Assembly (NCBI GenBank): GCA_021292105.1
Contig: CM037868.1
Span: 24,493,908-24,557,907 of the forward strand
From: Anadara kagoshimensis
Lineage: Eukaryota > Mollusca > Bivalvia > Arcoida > Arcidae
Length of the DNA stretch: 64,000 nt
Direction of reading: 5' to 3'
The first letter of the stretch is position 1. Each line of letters starts with the position of its first letter. The translations under genes and the position numbers were made by a program. The notes beneath the pieces were generated by a model, which did no database searches, was not told the origin of the DNA, and worked only from the letters and a program-made list of their open reading frames with translations. Below, in pieces: positions 46,245 through 56,834 of the stretch.

Positions 46245-46509
46245 GTTAAGATAAAGTGTAAAGTGACGACCTATGGTATTGAAGAATGGCCAGAACCGTT
46301 TCAGCTAACAGTGTTTCCAAGGCGAGAAATACCCTATACACCCTGTAGTGGCACAGAGACAGTGCCACCGATTCAGAAACCACCTAAGTGCACTCCTTAC
46401 ATGCCATCTGGCCTACCCACTGCCAAGCCTCATACAGGAAAACCACATCCAACAAAATATCCACCACACATCAAACCAACAAATGCTCCAGTAGCTCCCA
46501 CCAAATCTA
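46245..46509 (+). CDS. Gene 2, exon 5: end of ectodomain and first mucin-like linker
   Basis: The acceptor CAATCTTTTCCAG ends at 46244 and the donor GTATGT starts at 46510. It codes residues 156-243 plus one base. Residues 156-189 finish the folded region (VKIKCKVTTYGIEEWPEPFQ to YTPC, Cys-160 and Cys-189); Cys-204 follows. From about 190 it becomes Pro/Thr/Lys-rich (TAKPHTGKPHPTKYPPHIKP to APVAPTKS), likely an extended O-glycosylated linker. Its last 70 bp resemble the end of exon 6, and its 3' edge with the donor is also copied several times in the intron minisatellite downstream. Confidence 0.86.
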
Positions 46510-49190
46510 GTATGTACCCTTGTACAATAGAACCTGTCTAAATTGAACCCTGAGTAAACTGAAAATCTGTCGTATCTGAACTGAAAATATGTCATAATTG
46601 AACCCAGAGTCTACCATTGTTTGTGTAGCTCTGACCAAATCTAGTATGTACCTTTGTACAATAGAACCTGTCTAAATTGAACCCTGAGTAAACTGAAAAT
46701 CTGTCGTATCTGAACTGAAAATATGTCATAATTGAACCCAGAGTGAACTGAAAATATGTCATAATTGAACCCAGAGTCTACAGTTGCTTGTGTAGCTCTG
46801 ACCAAATCTATTATGTACCCTTGTACAATAGAACCTGTTTAAACTGAACCCCGAGTAAACTGAAAATATGTCATAACTGAACTTAAAACATATCATAATT
46901 GAACCCAGAGTTAACTGAAAATATGTCATATCTGAATGCAGAGTCTACAGTTGCTTGTGTAGCTCTGATCAAATCTAGTATGTACCTTTGTACAATAGAA
47001 CCTGTCTAAACTGAACCCTGAGTAAACTGAAAATCTGTCGTATCTGAACTGAAAATATGTCATAATTGAACCCAGAGTGAACTGAAAATATGTCATAATT
47101 GAACCCAGAGTCTACAGTTGCTTGTGTAGCTCTGACCAAATCTATTATGTACCCTTGTACAATAGAACCTGTTTAAACTGAACCCCGAGTAAACTGAAAA
47201 TATGTCATAACTGAACTTAAAACATATCATAATTGAACCCAGAGTTAACTGAAAATATGTCATATCTGAATGCAGAGTCTACAGTTGCTTGTGTAGCTCT
47301 GATCAAATCTAGTATGTACCTTTGTACAATAGAACCTGTCTAAACTGAACCCTGAGTAAACTGAAAATCTGTCGTATCTGAACTGAAAATATGTCTTAAT
47401 TGAACCCCAAGTAAACTGAAAATATGTCATAATTGAACCCAGAGTCAACTGAAAATATTTAACAACTGAACCCTGAGTAAACTGAAAACATGTCATACTA
47501 AACCTTGAGTAAACTGAAAACATGTTATAATTGAACCCCGAGTAAATTTAAATTCTGGTATCAATAATTTATATTCTGGTACCGCTGAGTAAACTGAAAA
47601 TCTGTTATAACTGAACCCTGAGTAAACTGAAAATTTGTCAGTTCTGGACCTTGAGTAAACTGAAAAATCTGTAATAACTAAGCCCTGGGTATTCTAAAAA
47701 AATTGTCATTTCTTGACCTTGAGTAAACTGAAGAATCTGTAATAACAAAGCCCTGAGTAAACTGAAAATCTGTCACATCTGAACTGAAAATATGTCTTAA
47801 TTGAACCCCAAGTAAACTGAAAATATGTCATAATTGAACCCAGAGTCAACTGAAAATATTTAACAACTGAACCCTGAGTAAACTGAAAACATGTCATACT
47901 AAACCTTGAGTAAACTGAAAACATGTTATAATTGAACCCCGAGTAAATTTAAATTCTGGTATCAATAATTTATATTCTGGTACCGCTGAGTAAACTGAAA
48001 ATCTGTTATAACTGAACCCTGAGTAAACTGAAAATTTGTCAGTTCTGGACCTTGAGTAAACTGAAAAATCTGTAATAACTAAGCCCTGGGTATTCTAAAA
48101 AATTGTCATTTCTGGACCTTGAGTAAACTGAAGAATCTGTAATAACAAAGCCCTGAGTAAACTGAAAATTTGTCATTTCTGGGCCTTGAGTAAACTGAAA
48201 ATATGTCATAATTGAACCCTGAGTAAACTAAAAATATGTCATAATTGAACCCAGAGTAAATTTAAATTCTGGTATCAATAATTTATATTCTGGTACCGCT
48301 GAGTAAACTGAAAAATCTGTAATAACTAAGCCCTGAGTAAACTGAAAATCTGTTACAACTGTGTCAACTGAAAACATCAAATTATTAAGCAAATGAAGTG
48401 AAGCAAATAACTGAATCCTTTATAAACTGAAAATATTTTATAACAGAACCCTCACTGAACCCTTTATAAACTAAAAATATTTTATAACTAAGTAAACTGA
48501 AAATATTTTATACAAAAACCCTCACTGAACCTTGAATAAAGTGAGCATTTTTCATAACTGAACCCTTTATAAACTGAAAATATTTTATAACAGAACCCTC
48601 ACTAAACCCTTAATAAACTGAAAATATTTTATAACCGAGTAAACTGAAAATATTTTATACAGAAACCCTCACTGAACCTTGAATAAAGTGAGCATTTTTC
48701 ATAACTATTCCCTTTATAAACTGAAAATGTTTTATAATTATAACTGAGTAAACTGAAAATATTTTATACAGAAACCCCACTGAACCTTGAATAAAAAGAA
48801 CATTTTTCATAACTAAATCCTGAGTAAACTGAAAATATTTTATAAAGGAACACTCACTGAACCCTGAATAGAGTGAAAAAAAAATTCATAACTGAACCCT
48901 TTATAAACTTAAAATATTTTGTAACTGAGTAAACTGAAAATATTTTATACAGAAACCCCACTGAACCTTGAATAAAAAGAACATTTTTATAACTGAACCC
49001 TTTATAAACTGAAAATATTTTATAACAGAACCCTCACTGAACCCTGAATAAAGTGAAAATTTTTATAACTAAATCCTGAGTAAACTGAAAATGGTTTTAT
49101 GACTGAACCCTGAATAAAGTGAAAATATTTCACGCTTGCACCTTGAGTAAACTGAAATCTCTAAAAACTGAACCCTGAGTAAATTGAATT
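46510..49190. repeat. 2.7 kb minisatellite carrying copies of an exon end
   Basis: The basic unit is about 22-33 bp, CTGAACCCTGAGTAAACTGA plus AAATATGTCATAA. From 46630 to 47400 it is organised in higher-order units of about 168 bp, each beginning GTGTAGCTCTGACCAAATCT and AGTATGTACC, the 3' edge of exon 5 with its donor. Later parts (47.7-49.1 kb) hold a second long duplication (about 47390-47700 and 47790-48120) and more degenerate units. Confidence 0.92.
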
Positions 49191-49201
49191 TCTGTTACAT
49201 C

Positions 49202-49540
49202 GGGAACCACTGCGGTAGCTCAGTTGGTAGAGTGCTTGCTCCGTAAGTGGGAGGTCGTGGGTTCGATCCCCGGCCAGGTCTGACCCAAGACTTGAAAGTG
49301 GGTAGTGACTGTTCTTTCGCCAAGCACTCAGCATTACCTAATGAAAGTCACGGTTCTTTCGGATGGGAACTTAAAAAAAACGAGGTCCCGTGTCACGGTG
49401 GGCTTGGCACGCTAAAGAACCCTGCTGTATAATGCCATCAGTGCAACGCACAGGCAAAATTTCTGCACCTTTGCCTATAGCTGGCAACGCCTCAATATAA
49501 GTGAAATATTCTTGACTGGGACGTTAAACACAATTACTCA
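49202..49540 (+). mobile_element. SINE-1, full length, 10-bp target duplication
   Basis: A tRNA-related head has GTAGCTCAGTTGGTAGAGTG (box A) and GGTTCGATCCC (box B). The body follows with GGCTTGGCACGCTAAAGAAC and ends CACAATTACTCA. CTGTTACATC at 49192-49201 and 49541-49550 is the target duplication. It is inserted in the minisatellite's last units. Pol III promoter boxes are intact; it is a SINE and not a tRNA gene, since the acceptor stem does not close and the body continues. Confidence 0.93.
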
Positions 49541-50199
49541 CTGTTACATCAGAGTAAACTGAAAACATATAAGTGATTTTTGGTTCAGACAGACAGATTG
49601 GTTTTATTGAAATTTCACACAACATTTAAAAAATATGTTACTTACATCTGTGTGTTTTATTATGATCTTTAATTTTTCACTTTTACCACATATCATAATC
49701 TTTATCTTATGTAAGCCATACATGTTTTTCCATATACCATAATCTCTATTTTATGTAAGCCATACATGTTTTTCCATATACCATAATCTCTATTTTATGT
49801 AAGCCATACATGCTTTTCCGTATACCGTAATCTCTATTTTATGTAAACCATATACTTTTACCACACACTGTCATCCATAAGTTACTATGCAAATTTATAT
49901 TTGCCAAAGTATTTAACCATAATTTCAAATTTCAATCACAGTATTTGAATATTAAATTTTTGCAGTATTTGAATGTGATATCTTAACTTAATCATCTAAG
50001 ATGATCAAAATTTTCTTGAAGAAAACAATTTTCTAGGATATTTTCGAAATTTTAGAGAAAAATCTAAAAATATTGGGAAAATATATTTTTCAAGATAAAA
50101 ACACAGTTTTAGCTGAAAAATAATACTCATTGGATTTTTTCAAATAAATAAAAAATTTTGTAAAGATTTTCACTCTGTAATTGATATTACCAGTTTAAA
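49541..50199. repeat. 51-bp tandem repeat and AT-rich intron
   Basis: 49685-49860 has four copies of CATAATCTCTATTTTATGTA with AGCCATACATGTTTTTCC; two further relatives lie at 50785-50830. The rest is AT-rich and shows nothing. Confidence 0.75.
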
Positions 50200-50765
50200 A
50201 CATGTATATAGAGGATCTTAGACGAGTGGGGGTTTAATATGAAATTTATTAAACGAGTTTAATTATTGAACGAGTTTAATAAATTTCATATTAAACCCTC
50301 ACGAGTCTAAGATTCTATATATCACATAACTCAAAATACCGAGGCATAATGACATGTACATATTATTTGATGCCATATAGAAACGGACGATTTCTATCTA
50401 GGTCAGACAAATCACCTCAAAATTAACTGCGCAAGTAAGAATATAGTTCTATTTAGTTATAGTAAAAGTAAATTAATCACCTAGAAAAAAGACATAATCA
50501 GAATGTAAGTTTAAATCATAATATTTTTCCGAATGCATCAAAATTATTTTTCAAAGAATCGGAAAGTCTTCGAAAGTCTAAAAATAAACAACAGACTGAC
50601 ACAGTTTTTATATGACGTCATTAGGCACGACCACTACATAAATCAGAAACGTGATAACTGATTACATCACAATCAAGTGATATTACATGGGTACCTGTGT
50701 AATACGAAAAATATTACACCGTTTTATTCCATCAATAAACAGGAGGGTTATGTGATATAATAATT
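50200..50765. repeat. Fold-back element with a 48-bp hairpin
   Basis: GGTTTAATATGAAATTTATT (about 50230) is followed about 40 bp later by its inverse AATAAATTTCATATTAAACC; flanking CTTAGACGAG and CTCGTGAGTCTAAG-like arms extend the stem. ATATATCACATAAC near 50320 is inverted again near 50745 (GTTATGTGATATA), which frames the whole element. Confidence 0.8.
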
Positions 50766-51239
50766 TCTGGATGACTGTGTATATCATAATCTTTATTTTA
50801 TGTAAGCCATATACTTTTTCCATCTACCATAATCTTTCTCTTACACAAGCTTGTGCTTTCATCTTTTGCACATGCATGTATAAATTATATTTCTGTTGGA
50901 AATATATCTCCATTGGTGATAAAAGTTTTGATGTGAAGGAATTTTTGTTTGATCTACTTAATGTAGATGTCAGATTTAGACAATATTTAAGAAGCAATAA
51001 TGCTCTATCCTTTTGCCTCAAATCTGGCTGTTTGATCAACTGGTACTTAACCGGGGCTCTTTTTAAGTTGCTTTCCAATTTTGGGGCTGATATTCTGCCC
51101 CATTCACAATTTAAATGTAATGGTTTTGCCAATGTTCATAATTTTTTTAATTCCAGTTTTCAGTTTTCTACCACTTTTTTCACTATTTTGACTAACATTT
51201 GATGGTTATTTTAACAATTACAAGGGCCTCATCCTAATT
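50766..51239. other. Intron sequence, no supported gene
   Basis: A 143-residue open frame begins at 50771, but it opens in a copy of the 51-bp repeat, has no splice context and ends in T-rich sequence. CTCAAATCTGGCTGTTTGAT near 51020 is related to units of the array downstream. Confidence 0.5.
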
Positions 51240-52620
51240 CATAAAAGGGTAGGAGAGGGAACCCTTTAACATTGGTGTTGGAGTGGTGTTATGTTTAAGA
51301 AGCATTGCTTTATCCCTTTTCCTCAAATCTGGCTGTTATTATGCTAACAATACTTTGAATCTGACCTTTGACCTATTTAACATGTTTAACATACAGTTTT
51401 CCAGCATCTTGATTACCAAACATATTGTTCTTTGTATCTGTTTACAAATCTTTGATTTTGGCATTATGATCTGGCCCTTTTACTTATCGCTATGGCCTTG
51501 TATTGTACTCCTTTTGTTAAATTTGGATGTTCTTAGTTATACTTTTACCATGACCATGTTGACCTTTGACCTATTTTGCATAACAAGTTTCCATAGCCCC
51601 GTTCTTTGAAGTACTTTCAATACATTGACCTTGAACTTTGGCCTATTTTGCACTGATTTCCAGAGCCTTGTTTCATAAAGCACCCTTTATTATATTTGAC
51701 TGTTTTAGTGCATGAAAATTAATACTTTGACCTTGACCTCTGACCTATTTTGCTTAACAAAGACAGCCTTGTTTTACACAATACTATACTGTATTTTTTG
51801 GCTGTTTTCAGTGCATGGAACATTTTGACTTTGACCTTTGACCTATTTTACAGGCCTTGTTTCACATAACACCTTTATATTTGGCTGTTTGTAGTGTATA
51901 AAATACCTTGACATTGACCCCTTTACATAGCTCTCAGGACCTTGTTTCACATAACACCATTATATTTGGCTGTTTGTAGTGTATAAAATACCTTGACCCT
52001 TTTACATAGCTCTCAGGGCCTTGTTTCACATAACACCATTATATTTGGCTGTTTGTAGTGTATAAAATACCTTGACTTTGACCTTTGACCTATTTTACAG
52101 GCCTTGTTTCACATAACACCTTTATATTTGGCTGTTTGTAGTGCATAAAATACCTTGACTTTGACCTTTGACCTATTTTACAGGCCTTGTTTCACATAAC
52201 ACCTTTATATTTGGCTGTTTGTAGTGCATAAATACCTTGACTTTGACCTTTGACCTATTTTACAGGCCTTGTTTCACATAACACCTTTATATTTGGCTGT
52301 TTGTAGTGCATAAAATACCTTGACTTTGACCTTTGACCTATTTTACAGGCCTTGTTTCACATAACACCATTATATTTGGCTGTTTGTAGTGCATAAAATA
52401 CCTTGACCTTGACCCCTTTACATAGCTCTCAGAGCCTTGTTTCACATAACACCTTTATATTTGGCTGTTCTTAGTGCATAAAATACCTTGACATTGACCC
52501 CTTTACATAGCTCTCAGGACCTTGTTTCACATAACACCTTTATATTTGGCTGTTCTTAGTGCATAAAATACCTTGACATTGACCCCTTTACATAGCTCTT
52601 AGGACCTTGTTTTACTAACC
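51240..52620. repeat. 82-bp tandem array with nuclear-receptor-like motifs
   Basis: Diverged units come first; from about 51800 there are about nine regular units of 82-84 bp: TTTATATTTGGCTGTTTGTA, TGCATAAAATACCTTGAC, TTGACCTTTGACCTATTTTA, CAGGCCTTGTTTCACATAAC. TGACCTTTGACCT is exact at 51362, 51560, 51832, 52079, 52162, 52244 and 52327. Confidence 0.93.
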
Positions 52621-52693
52621 CACTATTTATTGGACTAATATTTTAATTGTGCTGTTTACGGAAGATTTGACTGGGTTTTGTTTGATTTTAAAG

Positions 52694-52855
52694 CACAGGT
52701 AGCACTGACTGAGAATACCATGGCAACCAAAGAAAAGCACACTACAAATGTGCCAACTACAGTAACCATGGCAACGCCACAAAAAGTTAAACCACGTCCA
52801 TCAAAATACCCACTCACAAAACCAACCAAACACCCAATAGCTCCTACAAAATCTA
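52694..52855 (+). CDS. Gene 2, exon 6: second mucin-like linker
   Basis: The frame requires acceptor TTTGATTTTAAAG (to 52693). The more obvious CACAG four bases later would hit a stop in the phase left by exon 5. It codes residues 244-297 and one base: TQVALTENTMATKEKHTTNV, then PTTVTMATPQKVKPRPSKYP and LTKPTKHPIAPTKS. Thr/Pro/Lys-rich, no cysteine, likely O-glycosylated and extended. The end and the GTATGT donor are homologous to exon 5. Length 162 nt, phase 1 on both sides, so it can be skipped without a frameshift. Confidence 0.68.
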
Positions 52856-52947
52856 GTATGTCTTGTAATATAGTCATTCTTTTTATTGAAATCTGACGCC
52901 AAATGTTGAAAAATGTGTTTATAGCATTCTGATGCCTTTGACTGGTA

Positions 52948-53282
52948 CCACTGCGATAGCTCAGTTGGTAGAGTGCTCGCTCCATAAGTGGGAGGTCGTG
53001 AGTTTGATCCCGGCCGGGTCTGACCCAAGACTTGTAAGTGGGTAGTGACTGTTCTTTCGCCAAGCACTCAGCATTGCGAAATGAAAGTCACGGTTCTTTC
53101 GGATGGGAACTTAAAATAAACAAGGTCCTGTGTCACGGTGGGTTTGGCATGCTAAAGAACCCTGCTGTATAATGCCATCAGCGCAACGCACAGGCAAAAT
53201 TTCTGCACCTTCGCCTATAGCTGGCGATGTCTCGATATAAGTGGCATATTCTTGACTCGGACGTTAAACACCATTACTCACT
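52948..53282 (+). mobile_element. SINE-1, full length, 13-bp target duplication
   Basis: Box A GATAGCTCAGTTGGTAGAGT, box B-like GAGTTTGATCCC, body as at 49202. CCTTTGACTGGTA flanks it at 52935-52947 and 53283-53295. It is 92 bp past the exon 6 donor. A long minus-strand frame here is SINE plus antisense exon. Confidence 0.93.
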
Positions 53283-53583
53283 CCTTTGACTGGTATGTAC
53301 AGAATGTATAGTTTATCTGGGCCTACAGCTTAGGTGAGCTATTGCTGATAAATTTACTACACAAAACTTTGTATGACCATGCTGTTTGTTCCTGCACACA
53401 TGTGCTCTCTACTTTTCTCACAAGACCAAAAAGTTATTAAAATATTAATCTTTGGGAGTTATCTCCCTTAGTATATATAAGGTCTCTGTTCATTAATCTT
53501 TGGGAGTTAGCAAAGGCCTTATGTAGATTATGTGATGTATTCATTTATTTACATCACTACTAAACCTTTTTTTAGATAGGATA
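53283..53583. other. Intron, small fragments
   Basis: AGCTTAGGTGAGCTATTGCT near 53329 resembles the end of the hairpin element family. AATCTTTGGGAGTTA occurs twice (about 53447, 53495). No exon. Confidence 0.4.
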
Positions 53584-53762
53584 CAGTCAAACCTGCCTTA
53601 AAGGCCACCTCTTTATAAGGGCCACCTGCTTATAAAGGCCACTAGAATTGTATCCCAATTGTTCTTTATTCATATAATTTGAACCTGTATATAAAGGTCA
53701 CTTGCCCATACAGGCCATTTTTACTGTTTCCCTTAGGTGGCCTTTATAGACAGGGTTGACTA
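53584..53762. mobile_element. pogo-like MITE, inverted relative to most copies
   Basis: Left TA|CAGTCAAACCTGCCTTAAAG, right TATAGACAGGGTTGACT|AT. The interior TTCATATAATTTGAACCTGT is the inverse of copies at 3756 and 56512. Confidence 0.82.
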
Positions 53763-54515
53763 TTTTGCTTTCCTGAATTTATTGGAAATGATTCGTTTTG
53801 AAATCTCTCGAGATCTCGGGAGGTCCCATTGATGAGACTTGGTTTATGTTTGAAAATCAGTGATTTTGTCTTCCTAAAATTACTCAATAAAGGTAGTTTC
53901 CCCCTAGGAAAAATGACTAAAATTTCCCAATTTGACCACTAAAATTTCCAAAACAACAAGGATATACAAGCAAATCAAATGTAGCCGTTCTTTATATAAA
54001 ATATAAGGTGTTGTAACAATTTAAAATCTTTGTATTTGGGGATACTAGCTATTGCAAGTATGAAGTTTGTTGTATTTCTGAACTTCTAATTTTCTCAATT
54101 TTAAAGGCAGTAGGTAGTTTTTAATCAACATAACAAAATCAATAAAAATAGTGATGTATTGTCTGAAATTCAAGGTAAATCTGACACAAATTTTTATACT
54201 CACCAAATTTTTGTCCTGGAGTAATGGATTTTGTGTAGTTTGTTTGGTTTTTGAACTATGTACACCTGTGATCTATGGTGAAAGCTTTCCTTTCGCAGCC
54301 TTTAGTTATTACTACGCTTTCTATCACATCTTATTTATCACTTTCTTGTGCTTACAATTAATCTTGACCTTTGACCTATTTACTGCACAATTTCTACAAG
54401 CTTTTAACTTATTTGAGTTTAGACCTGTCGAAGAATTAACACTGAGAAAATGAAGCTCGGTTGCCGATTGGCCGATATATGGATAGCTAGTGACTAAAAA
54501 AAAGCTGCATATAGA
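53763..54515. other. Intron with repeat H
   Basis: Repeat H occupies about 53790-54135 (CTCAATAAAGGTAGTTTCCC, AAATGACTAAAATTTCCCA), related to 14290-14520. One more TGACCTTTGACCT lies at 54365. No exon. Confidence 0.5.
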
Positions 54516-54735
54516 TATAGTCCGTCAGCGATATTGTGGCAGAGTGTTTATAAACACGGAAGAGTCTATATAATGTATATAGCCTACGATAGGTATATAT
54601 AAAGGTGGAGTTGACAAATGAACCCATTAAGGTGTGAATATATGTATACGACATCTCAGTATTAATACCTATTGGCGTATAATAAACTTGTCCGTGTTTA
54701 TAAATACTTTGCCAGAATATCGCTGACGGACTGTA
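54516..54735. mobile_element. MITE with 48-bp inverted ends, GTCCGTCAGCG type
   Basis: Left TAGTCCGTCAGCGATATTGT through TTTATAAACACGGAAGAG; right inverted TTGTCCGTGTTTATAAATAC to ATATCGCTGACGGACTGTA. A one-ended relative lies at about 14868-14990. Confidence 0.82.
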
Positions 54736-54836
54736 GGTCCATTTGACCCTTAAAATTTTATATTATATTGTATTATTATTATGTCCGCACTTTAGCTTAT
54801 CATTAAACTTTCAACAGGTCTGTACTGTAAACAATA

Positions 54837-55014
54837 CAGTCCAAACTGCCTTATAGGCCACCTCTATATAAGGGGCACCTGCTTATAAAAGCCAGAAGAT
54901 TCGTATCCCAATTGTTTTTATTCATTTTATTTGAACCTGTATATAAAGGTCACCTGCCCATAAAGGCCACTTATACTGGTTCCCTTAGGTGGTCTTTATA
55001 GACAGGTTTGACTG
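54837..55014. mobile_element. pogo-like MITE
   Basis: Left TA|CAGTCCAAACTGCCTTATAG, right ATAGACAGGTTTGACTG|TA; 178 bp. Its flanks (GCACTTTAGCTTATCATTAA before and after) are duplicated, at about 54788 and 55031. Confidence 0.85.
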
Positions 55015-55066
55015 TATTATTATTATGTTGGCACTTTAGCTTATCATTAAACTTTCAACATATATA

Positions 55067-55163
55067 CAGTAAAACCTTGTTATAATGCCCCTTGATAACT
55101 TAGCCATCTTTTTTATCGCTACGCTATTTTTGAAGTACCAAAATCCATTTTGTTTATGTTTTT
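55067..55163. mobile_element. Left half of a CAGTAAAACC MITE
   Basis: TA|CAGTAAAACCTTGTTATAAT to CATTTTGTTTATGTTTTT equals the inverted 16832-17018 element up to its middle. The matching right half resumes at 59449. Confidence 0.85.
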
Positions 55164-55964
55164 AGCTCACCTGAGCCAAAGGCTCAGATGAGCTATTGCA
55201 ATCTATCACCGTCCGTCGTGCGTCGTGCGTCGTGCGTCGTCCGTCGTGTGTAAACTTTACATTTTAATCTTCTCCTCCAAAACTACCGGGCCATATTTGA
55301 TGAAACTTGGTGATTATCATGCCTGGGTAACAGCCTTTCAAAATTGTGTTCGGGGTTTGGCCACACCCAACAAGATGGCCGCTGTTACTAAGAATAGCAA
55401 AAAGACAAAAAAATCTTCTTCTCTGAAACCAAAAGATGTAGGCAAATTTTGATTGGATATTTGGATTCAGCATACCTGGGAACATTAAAATTGTGTTTTT
55501 CATGAAAATTAGACGAAAAATAGGTTACGCGGTTTTTGCATAAAATTACGTAATTTTTTAAATGAGACATTTATTGTTATAACTTCATAACAGCTGAAGA
55601 TAATTGTATGGAGTTTTCACTGTTGATCTTGTCTTGCAATTTTCTTCCAATTGATGTCGAAGGTCAAGGTCATGTCCCAGTTTTTGACCTTTGATAAAAA
55701 ATGCTATTTTTAACATTTCTTGTGATAATGGCGCAGGATTTTCAGTTATTTGTAGGTATTGACATGACGATCATTTTGATACATAGATCAGGGTCATGGG
55801 TTCAAAGGTCAAGGTCACAGATGTCCAAGAATACCAAAATAGTTAATTATCTGCAAAACTATGAATTTTTTGTATAGGCATGTATATCAGAATATTGCAG
55901 GTAATGGCACAATGGTCATTTTAATATATAAATAAAGGTCATGGGTTCAAAGGTCAAGGTTACA

Positions 55965-56834
55965 TATGGTATGAGACCTCAGTTGTGATAAGGCCAGATG
56001 TGGGACGGTCAAAAGTAGTGCATAAAACAAACCCAGATGCCTTTCCTTAGACCATGCTCATTTAAATTTGTTAATAGGTAGTAGTTTGCAATATTGCCAT
56101 GGTGAGAGGTTCTTAGGTTTGCAAAAATTTAAACCTGAATTGATTGACTATAGCACTATATTTCCGGCATAAGGACTTCCGCCGCACCATACACTTCCCA
56201 TGGCAAGACCACATTTTGGGTGTAAACATTGCCATGTGCTTTTAGCATGGTTGGCACATTTCCCAAATTTCTGAAAAAATGAATCCAACAAGACCCTGGT
56301 TTTCCTTCACAAAGAAAAAGTGGAATATTTAAGGATTCAGGGAAAATGTGTGCCATTGTATGTAGTTCGAGGTTTGTTTACCATCTGATTCTATGAATAT
56401 GGCCTATTTGGGGGTAATATTTTGCAATTTTTTGTGTGGTTGCCATGGAAACAAAATGTTTTCCAAAATTGTGAAAATTTGCACTTGGGTCATAAATACA
56501 GTATAGAAATACAGTCAAACCTGTCTATAAAGGCCACCCAAGGGAACCAGTAAAAGTGGCTTTTCTGGGCAGGTGGCCTTTATATACAGGTTAAAATAAT
56601 ATGAATAAAAAAATTGGGATACAATTCTACTGGCCTTTATAAGCAGGTGGCCCTTATATAGAGGTGGCCTTTAAGGCAGGTTGGACTGTATTGTTTTAAT
56701 TCTCCTGAATTGAAAAAGTATCAACATTCATGTTGTTTCAGCAAAATTATTGAAATATGGGTGCATAACACTAAATGTGTTAAGTCCAAAATTGGCTAAT
56801 TTTGAGTGTCAAGTCACAACTGAGGTCTGTAACC
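55965..56834. repeat. 691-bp direct repeat, copy 1 (with MITE inside)
   Basis: Starts TATGGTATGAGACCTCAGTT and ends GTCACAACTGAGGTCTGTAA; the two ends are themselves inverted (AGACCTCAGTTGTGA against TCACAACTGAGGTCT). It is 870 bp long because a MITE plus its duplicated TA (179 bp) is inserted. Confidence 0.92.
56512..56688. mobile_element. pogo-like MITE with proven TA target duplication
   Basis: 177 bp, CAGTCAAACCTGTCTATAAA to AAGGCAGGTTGGACTG. It is flanked by TA at 56510-56511 and 56689-56690. Copy 2 of the surrounding repeat has a single TA at 58525-58526 at this position, an empty site. Confidence 0.96.

Noticed and set aside
46510..49190. CRISPR-like direct repeats
   Set aside because: Units are contiguous and degenerate with no unique spacers, in an animal intron; this is a minisatellite.
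49205..49290. tRNA gene candidate (also 52949 and the minus strand near 9840)
   Set aside because: Box A and B are present, but the acceptor arm does not pair properly and the sequence continues into a SINE body with a target duplication.
50771..51202. 143-residue open frame, the longest in the window
   Set aside because: It begins in a copy of a 51-bp repeat, is driven by T-rich codons (Phe, Leu, Ile, Cys), and shows no conserved pattern or splice sites. It is open by composition.
52656..53063. 135-residue minus-strand open frame
   Set aside because: It is the antisense of gene 2 exon 6 joined to a SINE-1 head; the plus-strand exon explains the openness.
55225..55452. 75-residue frame MRRASSVVCKLYIL
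   Set aside because: Lies in the hairpin element just after its (GTCCGTCGTGC)n run; no recognisable domain and no matching frame in the 27 kb relative.
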